Source: Chryseosolibacter sp049791675 (GTDB lineage Bacteria > Bacteroidota > Bacteroidia > Cytophagales > Cyclobacteriaceae). Taken from it: a stretch of DNA of 64,000 bases. Both the position numbers and the translations under genes were made by a program. Shown piece after piece: positions 1 to 8,813 of the stretch (positions are counted from its first letter, which is position 1; each line of letters starts with the position of its first letter). The stretch covers positions 1 to 64,000 of the forward strand of contig JBARAD010000076.1 of the NCBI GenBank assembly GCA_049791675.1. Reading direction: 5' to 3'. Below the pieces are notes generated by a model. The model searched no databases. It saw only the letters and a program-made list of their open reading frames with translations, and was not told the DNA's origin.

Positions 1-281
1 CCATGGCCGTGTTGCCTGAATTTCAAAAGAAAGGAATTGGCGGCCAACTGATCATCCGGGGTCTTGCCGTTGCAAAAGAATATGGTTTCCGATCAGTGAT
101 CGTTCTTGGGCATCAGGATTACTATCCAAAATTTGGATTCACGCCTGCCAGCAAATGGAGAATCAAAGCCCCGTACGACGTGCCCGATGAGGTGTTCATG
201 GCTGTTGAGTTGGTGGAGGATGGGTTGCGAGGTGTGTCTGGAATGGTCGAATACCCCCGCGAGTTTGATGAGGTGGAATGA
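1..281 (+). CDS. GNAT family N-acetyltransferase (YhbS-like), 5' end outside window
   Basis: C-terminal part of an acetyl-CoA-dependent N-acetyltransferase. The visible part begins at the acetyl-CoA binding loop: LAVLP or MAVLP, then QKKGIG, the Q-x-x-G-I-G form of motif A, followed by a helix and the strand SVIVLGH. The segment YYPKFGF is typical of the YhbS group (COG3153), whose substrates are mostly unknown. The frame is open to the window edge, and the ATG at position 3 lies inside the conserved fold, so it is not the true start. The fold is clear; the substrate cannot be read from the sequence. Confidence 0.8.
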   Translation, partial: MAVLPEFQKKGIGGQLIIRGLAVAKEYGFRSVIVLGHQDYYPKFGFTPASKWRIKAPYDVPDEVFMAVELVEDGLRGVSGMVEYPREFDEVE

Positions 282-388
282 TCACACCAATGTTGTCCAC
301 AGGCACAGAATAGCAAACCTGAAAGGTGGGTAATTGGCCCGTGTTTTTAATGTCAAACTCCATTAAATTAGTATTATCCTGAAATTCT

Positions 389-997
389 ATGGCGACCAAA
401 CCCGAAAAACGCAAGCAATATTTTGTGGCCCTCGTCCCACCTTCTCCTGTATTTGAGGAAGCCCAGGAGTTGAAGGTTTATTTCAGGGAAAAATATCACA
501 GTAAGGCCGCTTTGAATTCACCTCCCCACATTACACTTCACATGCCGTTTATGTGGAACGAACAGAAGGAATCGAAATTGATATTAAAGCTGGAGGACTT
601 TTCAAGGAAATGGGATCCGATAAAGATTTGCCTGGATAATTTTGCATCCTTCCCTCCACGGGTGATTTTCATCAATGTTACTGAAAGCGACGCCCTGGAT
701 ACGCTGCAGCAAAATCTTCACAAATTCTTCAAGCGCGAACTCGATATCTTTAATGCAAATTATCAGGACAAGCCCTTTCATCCTCATGTAACGCTTGCGT
801 TCCGTGACCTGAAAAAGTCGCAATATCAGGCCGCGTGGCAGGAGTTCTCGTCAAAAGAATACAAGGCCGAGTTTATGGCAGACAAGATCGCGTTGCTTAA
901 GCACAATGGCAAAACCTGGGACGTCATGAAGGAGTTTTTGCTTGAATCTTCCTATTCAACGGAAACGAATCCTGCGCTGAAAACAACGGAAGGTTAA
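389..997 (+). CDS. 2H phosphoesterase / LigT-like (2'-5' RNA ligase family) protein
   Basis: A 202-residue cytoplasmic protein of the 2H phosphoesterase superfamily (COG1514). The two signature H-x-T/S motifs are present: PPHITLH (His47, Thr49) and HPHVTLAF (His133, Thr135), at the usual spacing for a two-lobed LigT fold. Family members open 2',3'-cyclic phosphates or other cyclic phosphodiesters, or join 2'-5' RNA ends; which reaction applies here cannot be told. It begins at an ATG after a 107-base gap and stands as a single gene on the plus strand. The last 15 or so residues are low-complexity and probably disordered. Confidence 0.85.
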   Translation: MATKPEKRKQYFVALVPPSPVFEEAQELKVYFREKYHSKAALNSPPHITLHMPFMWNEQKESKLILKLEDFSRKWDPIKICLDNFASFPPRVIFINVTESDALDTLQQNLHKFFKRELDIFNANYQDKPFHPHVTLAFRDLKKSQYQAAWQEFSSKEYKAEFMADKIALLKHNGKTWDVMKEFLLESSYSTETNPALKTTEG

Positions 998-1062
998 TTG
1001 CACCAAAGGTTTTGGCTCAGGTCTCAGGCAGCAGGCGGCGAATCGGCGGTAACGGCTATGGT

Positions 1063-1716
1063 TCACTTCTCGCAGAAGCTACTCTTCGCAATATAGAGTT
1101 TCTTGATCTCGACATCCAGCAAACCCTGCTGTACCCCTGGATCATTTGTGAAGGCATCACCATTTAATTCTCCTTTCACGATCAGGATTCCACCTTCATT
1201 CGGACCGAAAATTGCCTCGGTGACAATCTGCGCAGGATCCGCTATTTCTTTCATGAAGGCCTCGTGCTGACGGATAATGTTTGGATAAGTCCCCGCCGTG
1301 AATTTGTCGACGACCGCATCAAAGCGTACAAACGTGTATGACACCATCTCAATTGGCTCGGAAACCGGGCACACCGAACCGATGCGCGGCGTATAAGGAA
1401 GTATCTCAACGTCCCATCTATTGGCCTGAACGGCGGGATCCGTGTTCACCCAGCTTTCAGCCTCTTCCGCCGACGTGGTATTGAAAATGAAGAGTCCGCC
1501 GCCGCCATCAAACGGTCCGGCCGCAAGCAGTTTTCCTTCCTCAGCCAGCCTCCTGATGTTGGCCATGTGCCCGTCCATTAGTTTTTTTGTCGTTTTCTCG
1601 TCCAGTTTTTCTGATTCCGTCTTTTTGTTGAGAAAGACAATGGTGTAGCTTTTCTCTTGCGCTAATACATGCATTACAGGAAAAGCAAGTAAAGTAATCA
1701 GCAGCAGCGTTTTCAT
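1063..1716 (-). CDS. Secreted tandem YciI-like domain protein
   Basis: A 217-residue exported protein. I chose the internal ATG at 1716 over an ATG 13 codons upstream because it begins a clean signal peptide (MKTLLLITLLAFPVMHVLAQ, cleaved after about residue 20). Two ferredoxin-like YciI domains follow, near residues 21-115 and 125-217. The first has the family pattern H-M-A-N-I-R-R-L-A-E-E-G-K-L-L-A-A-G-P; the second has RQHEAF and a parallel GPNEGG turn. Cytoplasmic YciI proteins are small dimers sometimes implicated in ring chemistry, and the role of secreted tandem versions is unknown. Single gene on the minus strand with no obvious partner. Confidence 0.75.
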   Translation of the reverse strand: MKTLLLITLLAFPVMHVLAQEKSYTIVFLNKKTESEKLDEKTTKKLMDGHMANIRRLAEEGKLLAAGPFDGGGGLFIFNTTSAEEAESWVNTDPAVQANRWDVEILPYTPRIGSVCPVSEPIEMVSYTFVRFDAVVDKFTAGTYPNIIRQHEAFMKEIADPAQIVTEAIFGPNEGGILIVKGELNGDAFTNDPGVQQGLLDVEIKKLYIAKSSFCEK

Positions 1717-1817
1717 AAGCAGTATTTGAGAGTAACATAATAAGAAAATCCACAACCTTCCATGAGGGTTATCCTGAACCGGAAAGATTTCAGCCTGAAG
1801 AGCCGTTTATCCGGAAT

Positions 1818-2729
1818 TTACGATTTTCTGCTGATGATCAGCACCCCGGTCAATATCAACACGGTACCGGCAATCTGGAGCGCGAAGATCGGCTCGTATA
1901 AAAAGACGTTTGCCTGAACAATGGTGGATACGGGTCCGACACTTCCCACAATCGAGGCATTTTCTGAACCAATGCGTTTGATGCCTTCGGAGATGAGGTA
2001 GGAAGGAATCACGGTCGAGAACAGCGCCATGCTCAGGCTGTAGACGTACACCTGGGTTGAAAACGTAAACAACGATTGATCACTCGTAAAAAAATAGTGT
2101 AATAAAACTGCGATGCAGGCAAAGGTCATGGCATAACTGTTGAATTTAGCGGCGCCAACAAGCGGAATGATCCTTCCGCTTCCGACCAGATACAATGCAT
2201 AGGTAATGGCGCAGGCAAAGATGAGCGCAGAACCAAAATAAAAATTCGTGCTGTAGGTTCCCTCAAAATTGATCTCGCCGAAAAATGCAAGAAGGAGGCC
2301 GGTGTAGGTAATTGCCACGGCAAACCATTGATAAGGCTTGATCTTAATCTGAAACACGATCGAAGAAATCAGCAGTACCATCGTCGGGTAAATGAAGAGG
2401 ATCAGCCGTTCGATTCCTGCTGAAACATACTGCAACCCTATAAAATCGAAGAGGCTGCTGACATAATAACCAAGGCAGCCAATCACGGCGACGTAAAACC
2501 ACTGACTTACGGTGAATTTAACGTTATCCGTTTTACGGGATGCCATGAAAGCGGAAACGACAAAAAATGGGAGTGAAAAAACCATGCGCAAGGCGAGCAG
2601 GGGCACAGCCTCAATACCTGTCTCCCTGTAGGCAAGTTTTACAAAGATCGCTTTCGTCGAGAAGCACAGCGCGCCAAACAGGCATATGATTATGCCTGTG
2701 ATGAAATAAGATCTATGTGGGCGTGTCAT
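1818..2729 (-). CDS. EamA/DMT family membrane transporter
   Basis: A 303-residue inner-membrane protein with ten predicted transmembrane helices in two five-helix halves, the EamA drug/metabolite transporter layout. The N-terminal half has the typical ...GALCFSTKAIFVKLAYR segment, and the second ends with the pro-rich LYEPIFALQIAGT helix seen in this family. The substrate is unknown; many homologues export amino acids or metabolites. Its ATG shares a base with the stop of the aminotransferase upstream (TGATG), so the two are translationally coupled. The coupling makes an amino-acid-like substrate plausible, but that is inference. Confidence 0.85.
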   Translation of the reverse strand: MTRPHRSYFITGIIICLFGALCFSTKAIFVKLAYRETGIEAVPLLALRMVFSLPFFVVSAFMASRKTDNVKFTVSQWFYVAVIGCLGYYVSSLFDFIGLQYVSAGIERLILFIYPTMVLLISSIVFQIKIKPYQWFAVAITYTGLLLAFFGEINFEGTYSTNFYFGSALIFACAITYALYLVGSGRIIPLVGAAKFNSYAMTFACIAVLLHYFFTSDQSLFTFSTQVYVYSLSMALFSTVIPSYLISEGIKRIGSENASIVGSVGPVSTIVQANVFLYEPIFALQIAGTVLILTGVLIISRKS

Positions 2730-3883
2730 CAGATACCCGTGCTCAGGATTTTGACAAGTCTTTGCAGATCTTCACCATCATTATACACATTGGGAGAAAC
2801 ACGAATGGCAGTTCCACGAACTGAAACGTAAATCCTGGATTTGTTAAGCTTCTCTTTCAGTTTTTCAGGCTCAAGCCCTTTTGAATGCCGAATGCCAAAA
2901 AGATGTGAACCTCTGTACGGAAGTTCTTCGATCAGATAGCCTTTTTCGCGCAACACGGCGATGGCCGGCTCCGTGATAGATTCACAGTATTGCTGGATGT
3001 TTTCAACGCCCCACCGGTTTATCTGTGCAACTGCCTTCAGGGCCATGGGAGCAAGAACAAAATTGCTGTGCTCCCCCATGCCGTAGCGTGCGGCCCCTGG
3101 CTGATAACGCGATTCGTAGTTAACCAGTCCCGAAAAATTTTCACTGTCTAAACGATGGATCCAGTTTTCTTCAATGGGTTTACCTTCATTAAAATATTCG
3201 CCATAGTAAGCCATGCCGATCGAGTACGGGCCCAGTAACCATTTATAAGCGGCGCAAATCAATGCATCGGGCTGAATGGCCCTCACATCAAAAGGCAGCG
3301 CCCCTACAGATTGCGTCCCGTCAATGACGAGGAGTGCGCCAACTTCTTGGGTGCGTTTGCGAAGCGCGACAAGATCGAACAAGGTGCCGTCTGCCCAATG
3401 GGTATGGGCGATGGCCACGGCTTTTGTCTGTGCGTTTATACTTTCAATGAATTTTGCGTTCCAGATCTTCCCACGGTCTTTGAATTCTTTTTCGGGCGAG
3501 ACAATCCTTATTTCAGCACCGGTTTCCTCGCAGAGAGATTGCCATGGATAATAGTTGCTGGGAAATTGTTCAGCAGCAACGAGCACATGCTCACCCTTTT
3601 TTATTTTCAGGTTCTTTGTGACCGTGGCCAGACCGTAAGACGCCGACGGAATGATCGCGATCCGGTCGGAGTTCCCCGCGTGGATAAGTTTCGCGAATTC
3701 ACCCTTTAAGTCCCTGGTAATGGTGAAGAAATCTTCCGGATGGATGTGCGTCGGATTCCGTTTCAACCTGACCCCGCGAAGCCCCGCTTTTTCTACCGAC
3801 TTTAACATCGGTGACATGTACGCGCAGTTAAGATATGTGATGTTATCAGGAAGGGAGAATTTGGAATATTTACAGGTTAACAT
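2729..3883 (-). CDS. Class V aminotransferase-fold PLP enzyme (cysteine desulfurase-like)
   Basis: A 384-residue fold-type I PLP enzyme of aminotransferase class V. Visible cofactor residues are His162 (THWADGT), Asp188 and Gln191 (VIDGTQS), and the Schiff-base lysine Lys214 in AAYKWLLGP. The family includes cysteine desulfurases, kynureninases and isopenicillin-N epimerase-like enzymes. The mobile Cys loop of NifS/SufS is not evident, so a sulfur-transfer role is unlikely. The gene starts at an ATG and runs directly into the EamA transporter, which makes a two-gene amino-acid-metabolism operon likely. The precise substrate is not identifiable. Confidence 0.8.
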   Translation of the reverse strand: MLTCKYSKFSLPDNITYLNCAYMSPMLKSVEKAGLRGVRLKRNPTHIHPEDFFTITRDLKGEFAKLIHAGNSDRIAIIPSASYGLATVTKNLKIKKGEHVLVAAEQFPSNYYPWQSLCEETGAEIRIVSPEKEFKDRGKIWNAKFIESINAQTKAVAIAHTHWADGTLFDLVALRKRTQEVGALLVIDGTQSVGALPFDVRAIQPDALICAAYKWLLGPYSIGMAYYGEYFNEGKPIEENWIHRLDSENFSGLVNYESRYQPGAARYGMGEHSNFVLAPMALKAVAQINRWGVENIQQYCESITEPAIAVLREKGYLIEELPYRGSHLFGIRHSKGLEPEKLKEKLNKSRIYVSVRGTAIRVSPNVYNDGEDLQRLVKILSTGI

Positions 3884-3955
3884 AGGTCGTTCAGGTTTGC
3901 ATTTCTGATGCTGTTCTGATGAAGCTCGTCATGGAGCCCACCTTATGACTTAGGA

Positions 3956-4867
3956 TTAGTAGGGATTTGGGAGGTTGAGGGAATCGCGGAGATGCTGGAA
4001 TTGGTTTTTGTTTTTTGTCCAGTAATCGGTATAAAGTGTTTTGTCAAGCGTCGCTGTTGTTTGCATGGTCTCACCTTTTTCTTTCCACGTTTCTTTCCAT
4101 CCCAGGATCTTAAAGGGGAATTTCTTTTCGTATTGAATGGAGAGCGTCCTTTCTTCGTTGGGGAAAGTCAGTTGATATGCGAAAGCCGAGTCTGTTTCTG
4201 ATTTTTCTGCCGTGGCGGCGCTTATCTTCAGGTCAACATGGTTTAACCGCGTATAAAATAGTCCCGGCACTACTTCAATTCCTCCTTGCGGCAGATTGGC
4301 ATGATCCAGCCGGATCAGGTTCCAGATCTCATCTTCCAGCAGTGCCTGCCGGATGGAAAAGCGATCATCCGCCTCGTGTTCAAAATATGAGTGTGATTTA
4401 ACCGCATACCGGTTGCCGCGCAGGTTGACCTGGGTATACACCTGTCCACACCATTCCTGCGATGACATTGTCGCTTTTAAGGACGATGGTTCTTTATCGC
4501 GATCGACAGGAGTAAAAACAGAGAGCATCAGGGAATAAGGATAGATTCCTGTTATAAATTTCTTGGTGAAGTTCAGCTTCAGCACATTGATTTTGTTACG
4601 GCCTGAAGGATCATCGAGTTTGACCTGGAGTTTTTTAGAAACATCTTCCGTCACAAAGATCAATACTGCTTTCCCCGTCCGGATTTCGCCATAGCGGGAT
4701 TGGGCCAGGTTGTATGCATTGACTTCGGCTTTGCCCGCGTGCCAGTAATCGTGAAACTCCTGAGAGGAAAACAGGCGGATGCCTTCAGCGTGCCTGGATT
4801 TTTTATTGCAGCCAACGAGGGCGAAGGAGAACAGGGTAATGAAACAGGTTATTCTGGTGAATTCCAT
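3956..4867 (-). CDS. Conserved Bacteroidota lipoprotein next to gldD (often mislabelled 'septum formation inhibitor Maf')
   Basis: A 303-residue lipoprotein with a signal peptide ending in LVGC (Cys20). The body is a conserved Bacteroidota family: FHDYWHAGKAEVNAY, then YGEIRTGKAVLIFVTED, TGIYPYSLM, EWCGQVY, and a C-terminal YWTKNKNQF. From memory, databases often call it Maf, but it shows nothing of the Maf nucleotide pyrophosphatase fold, so I give no function. It is the last gene of the mutY-ssb-gldE-gldD run, and its start overlaps the end of gldD by 19 bases, implying coupled translation and perhaps a role linked to gliding or type IX secretion. Confidence 0.75.
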   Translation of the reverse strand: MEFTRITCFITLFSFALVGCNKKSRHAEGIRLFSSQEFHDYWHAGKAEVNAYNLAQSRYGEIRTGKAVLIFVTEDVSKKLQVKLDDPSGRNKINVLKLNFTKKFITGIYPYSLMLSVFTPVDRDKEPSSLKATMSSQEWCGQVYTQVNLRGNRYAVKSHSYFEHEADDRFSIRQALLEDEIWNLIRLDHANLPQGGIEVVPGLFYTRLNHVDLKISAATAEKSETDSAFAYQLTFPNEERTLSIQYEKKFPFKILGWKETWKEKGETMQTTATLDKTLYTDYWTKNKNQFQHLRDSLNLPNPY

Positions 4868-5475
4868 TCCAACGTATTTATGATTTGCATCATGTCGCGC
4901 TTCATATATTCAATCGCCGGTGCAAGGGAGTCGTTCTGAACTTTTGTATTGAAATACAATGCGCCCCGGATGAAGTTTGTCGCGGAATCGGTAATGGTAA
5001 ATTGAAACTGGCTTGGCACTTCTCCCTCGAGCTCCGCGATTACTGCTGTTTTTCCGGAAGGTGTTACGGAGATCACTTCATTAATTGCATACGCTTTGAT
5101 CTGGTGTTTTGCCGTGAGGGTGTAAGCGTCATCCATGAATTCCTTCAATAATGTAGCACTGCCCTTCAGCGGCTTATAAGTGATATGGATATTTGAGCGC
5201 AGCAGCGGATAATAGATTTCGATCCAGTATTGCTCGCGGATCGACGAAGTATCCGCAAGAAGGTTGGCATGCTTTGAATATTCGAAGGTGTAGGGGAGCG
5301 AATCAGGAAGGGATCGATACGCCGGCGCCGGAAGCTCGAGGCGATTGTATCCAAGCGGTTTGGGCAGATATTCACGATCGCACGCGGTGCATAGAAGTAT
5401 CAGGGCGAGGCCTGAGGCACATGAGATGAACACGCGGATGTTATGCTTGAGCTGTATGGTTTTTTTGTTAGTCAT
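4849..5475 (-). CDS. gldD: Gliding motility lipoprotein GldD
   Basis: A 208-residue lipoprotein recognised as GldD. The lipobox is LLCTAC (Cys32) and is followed by the characteristic REYLPKPLGYNRLELP, then YPLLRSNIHITYKPL and a C-terminal RGALYF...MKRDMMQIINTLEW. In Flavobacterium johnsoniae GldD is required for gliding and is needed for a stable type IX secretion system; its biochemistry is unknown. Position directly after gldE (8-base overlap) is the usual order in the phylum and supports the call. The N-terminus is longer than a minimal signal peptide, so translation may begin somewhat later than the ATG used. Confidence 0.9.
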   Translation of the reverse strand: MTNKKTIQLKHNIRVFISCASGLALILLCTACDREYLPKPLGYNRLELPAPAYRSLPDSLPYTFEYSKHANLLADTSSIREQYWIEIYYPLLRSNIHITYKPLKGSATLLKEFMDDAYTLTAKHQIKAYAINEVISVTPSGKTAVIAELEGEVPSQFQFTITDSATNFIRGALYFNTKVQNDSLAPAIEYMKRDMMQIINTLEWNSPE

Positions 5476-6766
5476 GAACCAGGACGCGGACCTTTTTTAT
5501 TCTGCGATTATCCATTTTTTCAATAATAAATGTAAACGGCTTGATGATCACCGGTTCCCCCGGTTTGGCTGCGGTTCCCTGGATCTGCCGCAGCATACCA
5601 CCGAGCGATTTGTTGGCACTCTTTGCCCGGTTGAACAGTCCGCCCTCCACTTTCAGGATTTTGCAAAAATCGTGCATTGAAGTTTTCCCGTCAAAGATAA
5701 ACGTGCGGTTATCGATTTTCTGATAGTGTGAGCCGATTTCGTCAAACTCATCATTGATATCTCCGATAATTTCTTCGATGATGTCTTCCAGCGCGATGAG
5801 GCCGGTCAGGGTGCCATACTCGTCGACTACAAGGGCGAGGTGTACTCTTTTTTCCTGGAAATCCTTGAGCAGATGATCTATTTTCCTCGATTCAAGAGCA
5901 AAGTAGGCCGTTCTGATCAGTTTTTGCCATTGGAAGCCGCGGCTTTCGTTCAGGAAGGGTAGCAGGTCTTTTATGTAAAGCACGCCTTCAATCCGGTCCA
6001 GATTGTTCCTGCAGACTGGAATCCGGGAATATCCGGATCGCTTCACATGTTCGAGGAGGGCGGCAAAGTCCATCGAGATATCTGCATAGGAAATGTCTGT
6101 CCGCAGCCTCATGACCTGTTTGACGGTGAGTGTTCCAAAGTTTACGATGCCCTGCAGGATCTCTTTTTCACTTTCAGAAGTGTCTTTGTTTGCGTTGGCA
6201 AGCTGAAGGGCCTGGTTGAGTTCCTCTGCCGAGTTCTGCTCATATATTTTTTCCAGTTTGCTTTCGACCTTATTCGACATCCGGAACAGTGGCTTAAGGA
6301 AGGGACGATAGAAGGCGATAAGTTTCTTACACACATTGGCCGAACGTCTTGCAATGGAAAGGTTATGTGCTTTTCCATAGATCTTCGGAATGATTACGCC
6401 GAAAAAAGTAAAGGCGATTGTGAGTATGAAACTGCCAAGCAGTAGGCTGGACGTGGTATAGGCCTGCTCAATCCCAAAAAGGTAGAAGATGAAAATGACC
6501 GCCGTCGCTGAGATCATACTGTATTTGCAGGCAGTCAAAGTTGTCAGGAGCAAGCGGGGATTGGTCTGGAGGTCAGCGACATTTTTTTCTTCTTTCGAAT
6601 TGCCATTGCGAAAATTTTCGAGGTCGTCAGCGGTTAAAGAAAAAAAAGCAGCCTCTGTTGCAGAGGCCAGGGATGTTAAAAAGATGAACAAAGCTGCAAG
6701 GATGACATACAGAACACCAGGCTCCAGCGAAATAAAAAGAAGGGAATAACTGGGAGGCTCGTCCAA
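5468..6766 (-). CDS. gldE: GldE, CNNM/CorC-type membrane protein with CBS pair
   Basis: A 432-residue membrane protein of the hemolysin/CorC family: a DUF21 (CNNM) domain with four membrane helices (about residues 15-170), a CBS pair (about 205-330, with VMRLRTDIS and the DEYGTLTGLIALEDIIEEIIGDI signature) and a C-terminal CorC_HlyC domain (about 345-430). Relatives move magnesium or other cations. In gliding Bacteroidota the copy between ssb and gldD is called GldE, and it can partly compensate for gldB defects in F. johnsoniae. It starts at TTG (6766), 29 bases after ssb, and overlaps gldD by 8 bases. Confidence 0.9.
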   Translation of the reverse strand: MDEPPSYSLLFISLEPGVLYVILAALFIFLTSLASATEAAFFSLTADDLENFRNGNSKEEKNVADLQTNPRLLLTTLTACKYSMISATAVIFIFYLFGIEQAYTTSSLLLGSFILTIAFTFFGVIIPKIYGKAHNLSIARRSANVCKKLIAFYRPFLKPLFRMSNKVESKLEKIYEQNSAEELNQALQLANANKDTSESEKEILQGIVNFGTLTVKQVMRLRTDISYADISMDFAALLEHVKRSGYSRIPVCRNNLDRIEGVLYIKDLLPFLNESRGFQWQKLIRTAYFALESRKIDHLLKDFQEKRVHLALVVDEYGTLTGLIALEDIIEEIIGDINDEFDEIGSHYQKIDNRTFIFDGKTSMHDFCKILKVEGGLFNRAKSANKSLGGMLRQIQGTAAKPGEPVIIKPFTFIIEKMDNRRIKKVRVLVHD

Positions 6767-6795
6767 GCAGATTGACTTTTAGTTTAACGTAATGA

Positions 6796-7242
6796 TCAGA
6801 ATGGGAGATCGTCGGTGCTGTTATCAACGGAGCCGCCGCTGTATGACTCAGAAGGAGTCTTGTCTGCGGTGCGGGAGCCGTAGTCGGAAGAACCGGAGTT
6901 TCCGCCACCGGTACGTGAACCGAGCATGGTCATGTTGTCCGCTACGATTTCAGTGGTATAGCGTGTAACGCCCTCCTTTTCCCAGGACCGTGTGCGCAAC
7001 TTACCTTCTATGTATACAAGATCGCCTTTGTGGAGGTATTTTTGAGAAACCTCTGCAAGACCTCTCCAAAGCACAATGTTATGCCATTCGGTGACTTCCT
7101 TTTTTTCACCGGTAGTTCTATCCTTGTACGATTCCGATGTCGCCATGGTAAAATTGGCAACGGAAACGCCATTTTCAAGGTTGCGAACTTCAGGATCTTT
7201 GCCAAGCCGGCCTACCAATATCACTTTATTTACTCCAGACAT
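6796..7242 (-). CDS. ssb: Single-stranded DNA-binding protein
   Basis: A 148-residue SSB. The OB fold spans about residues 1-107: MSGVNKVILVGRLGKDPEVR, then WHNIVLWRGLAE and KGDLVYIEGKLRTRSW. A Gly/Ser-rich disordered tail follows and ends with the acidic tip DDLPF that docks replication and repair partners. It binds ssDNA as a tetramer. The gene sits between mutY and gldE in the usual Bacteroidota order, with a 61-base gap after mutY, so it may also have its own promoter. Confidence 0.97.
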   Translation of the reverse strand: MSGVNKVILVGRLGKDPEVRNLENGVSVANFTMATSESYKDRTTGEKKEVTEWHNIVLWRGLAEVSQKYLHKGDLVYIEGKLRTRSWEKEGVTRYTTEIVADNMTMLGSRTGGGNSGSSDYGSRTADKTPSESYSGGSVDNSTDDLPF

Positions 7243-7303
7243 ATTTTACTTTAGTTTATGAGGTCAAATATCCAAGGAATCAAAAGTACCAAAATTCCCT
7301 CAA

Positions 7304-8356
7304 CTAATTCCGGTTTTGCTCATTGAGAAAACGACTAATTAAAACAGGTTTGGGTAATGCTGCCACTTCTTCAGGAGAATAAAAGGCAAAGTCTTTACCG
7401 GGGAAGGAAAAACCTGTCGTCGCCTGTAAAAGGATAAAGCGGCAGTGAATTGTCTGGTGCGTGAGCAGGTGTTTGTAGGGTTTGGAGACATACTTGGTTT
7501 CAGCTTTTTTAAACCATTCGCTGTACTCCGCAATTAAATTTTCTGCTTTGATGGGCTTTTTCGTTTCAATCAGCACGAAGTCAAACAAGCCATGCCAGAT
7601 ATCCTTTTCCCGTCGCTGCCTCATCAGGAGGGATTTGTTTTTTTCAACAACCAGGTAAAAGAAATATCTTTTTCTTGACTTCTTACCTTTGATCTTTACC
7701 GGGAGGGCGTCAACCAGCTCCTTATTATAGGCGACGCAGGCGTTTTTGAAGGGACATTCGGGGCAATTGGGGTTCTGCGGTGTGCAATGCATCGCTCCAA
7801 ACTCCATCACGGCCTGGTTGTGGAGGGCGGGATCCTTGCGGGAAAGCAGCTCGTTGGCGAGGATACCAAAGTGTTTCTTCCCTTCGGGGGAATTAATGGG
7901 TGTCTCGATGCCAAATATCCTTGACAGGATCCTGAAGACATTTCCATCCACTACGGCGACCGGTTCTCCGAATGAAAATGAGGCAATGGCTGCTGCGGTG
8001 TATTCGCCAATGCCGGGAAGCGTAAGGAGGGAATCAAAGGTGCCGGGGAACTTTCCCTCGTGATCCGACACGATGGTTTTCGCACATTTGTGCAGGTTTC
8101 TTGCACGGGTGTAATATCCGAGTCCTTGCCAAAGCCGAAGCACCTGTTGCTCCGAAGCGTCGGCAAGGTCTTGTATAGAAGGGAAGGCTTGAAGGAATTG
8201 ATGATAATAAGGAAGCCCTTGGCTGACCCTGGTTTGTTGCAGGATAACTTCAGAAAGCCATATCCTGTAAGGGTCGGTCGTGTCGCGCCAGGGAAGCGAC
8301 CGCTTGTTGTTCACATACCACTTAACGATTTTATCTGAGAAATAACGTTTACCCAT
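7304..8356 (-). CDS. mutY: A/G-specific adenine glycosylase MutY
   Basis: A 350-residue base-excision repair glycosylase that removes adenine mispaired with 8-oxoguanine. Seen with numbering from the chosen ATG: catalytic Glu36 (SEVILQQTRV), helix-hairpin-helix LPGIGEY at about 113, catalytic Asp137 (VVDGNV), and a 4Fe-4S site with Cys191, 198, 201 and 207 spaced C-x6-C-x2-C-x5-C. A NUDIX-like 8-oxoG recognition domain occupies the C-terminal third. An in-frame TTG at 8380 could start eight codons earlier, but the ATG at 8356 gives the usual MutY N-terminus (MGKRYFSDK). Divergent from the HU gene. Confidence 0.95.
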   Translation of the reverse strand: MGKRYFSDKIVKWYVNNKRSLPWRDTTDPYRIWLSEVILQQTRVSQGLPYYHQFLQAFPSIQDLADASEQQVLRLWQGLGYYTRARNLHKCAKTIVSDHEGKFPGTFDSLLTLPGIGEYTAAAIASFSFGEPVAVVDGNVFRILSRIFGIETPINSPEGKKHFGILANELLSRKDPALHNQAVMEFGAMHCTPQNPNCPECPFKNACVAYNKELVDALPVKIKGKKSRKRYFFYLVVEKNKSLLMRQRREKDIWHGLFDFVLIETKKPIKAENLIAEYSEWFKKAETKYVSKPYKHLLTHQTIHCRFILLQATTGFSFPGKDFAFYSPEEVAALPKPVLISRFLNEQNRN

Positions 8357-8409
8357 CCCCTTGATAATCAATTTTTTCAATATTCATTTTTAATTCTCTC
8401 AAGGCAAAC

Positions 8410-8417
8410 TAAATTTG
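8410..8417 (+). promoter_or_regulatory. Candidate -7 promoter element of the HU gene
   Basis: TAAATTTG matches the Bacteroidota housekeeping -7 consensus TAnnTTTG. It lies 35 bases before the GTG start of the HU gene, giving a leader of about 28-30 bases. No clear TTG -33 box is seen at the ideal distance, so this rests on the -7 element and its position only. Confidence 0.45.
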
Positions 8418-8452
8418 GCATCCCGAAAAGAATCGACTTAAAAATAAACAAA

Positions 8453-8758
8453 GTGACTAAAGCTGATATAATAAACGAGATCGCTGAAAAGACCGGAGTG
8501 GATAAGGCTGATGTTACCGCATCGGTGGAGGCTTTTTTTAGTGTGGTGAAGAACTCCATGGCCAATGGCAACAACATTTATATACGTGGCTTCGGGAGTT
8601 TCATCAATAAGAAGAGAAAGAAGAAGATCGCCCGGAACATCTCCCGGAATACTGCTTTAGTAATCGATGAACATTTTATTCCCAGCTTTAAGCCTGCCAA
8701 GATCTTCATAAATAAGATTAAAAACAGCGAGAAGGTGAAGCAAACTGCCGATAAATAA
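8453..8758 (+). CDS. HU/IHF-family DNA-binding protein
   Basis: A 101-residue histone-like protein: TKADIINEIAEKTG helices, VEAFFSVVKNSM, then the beta-arm region NGNNIYIRGFGSFINKKRKKK. It bends and packs DNA as a dimer. Its start is GTG at 8453, the only start that gives the canonical N-terminus. It is longer than E. coli HU by about ten residues at the C-terminus, which is lysine-rich. It leads a plus-strand run with a TPR protein, a tiny basic protein and RNase G, and is divergent from mutY. Confidence 0.95.
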   Translation: MTKADIINEIAEKTGVDKADVTASVEAFFSVVKNSMANGNNIYIRGFGSFINKKRKKKIARNISRNTALVIDEHFIPSFKPAKIFINKIKNSEKVKQTADK

Positions 8759-8813
8759 TCTTATTGAGGTGTTCCTGTTCTTATGATGTTCGGAAGGGGA
8801 TACCACTGACCTT

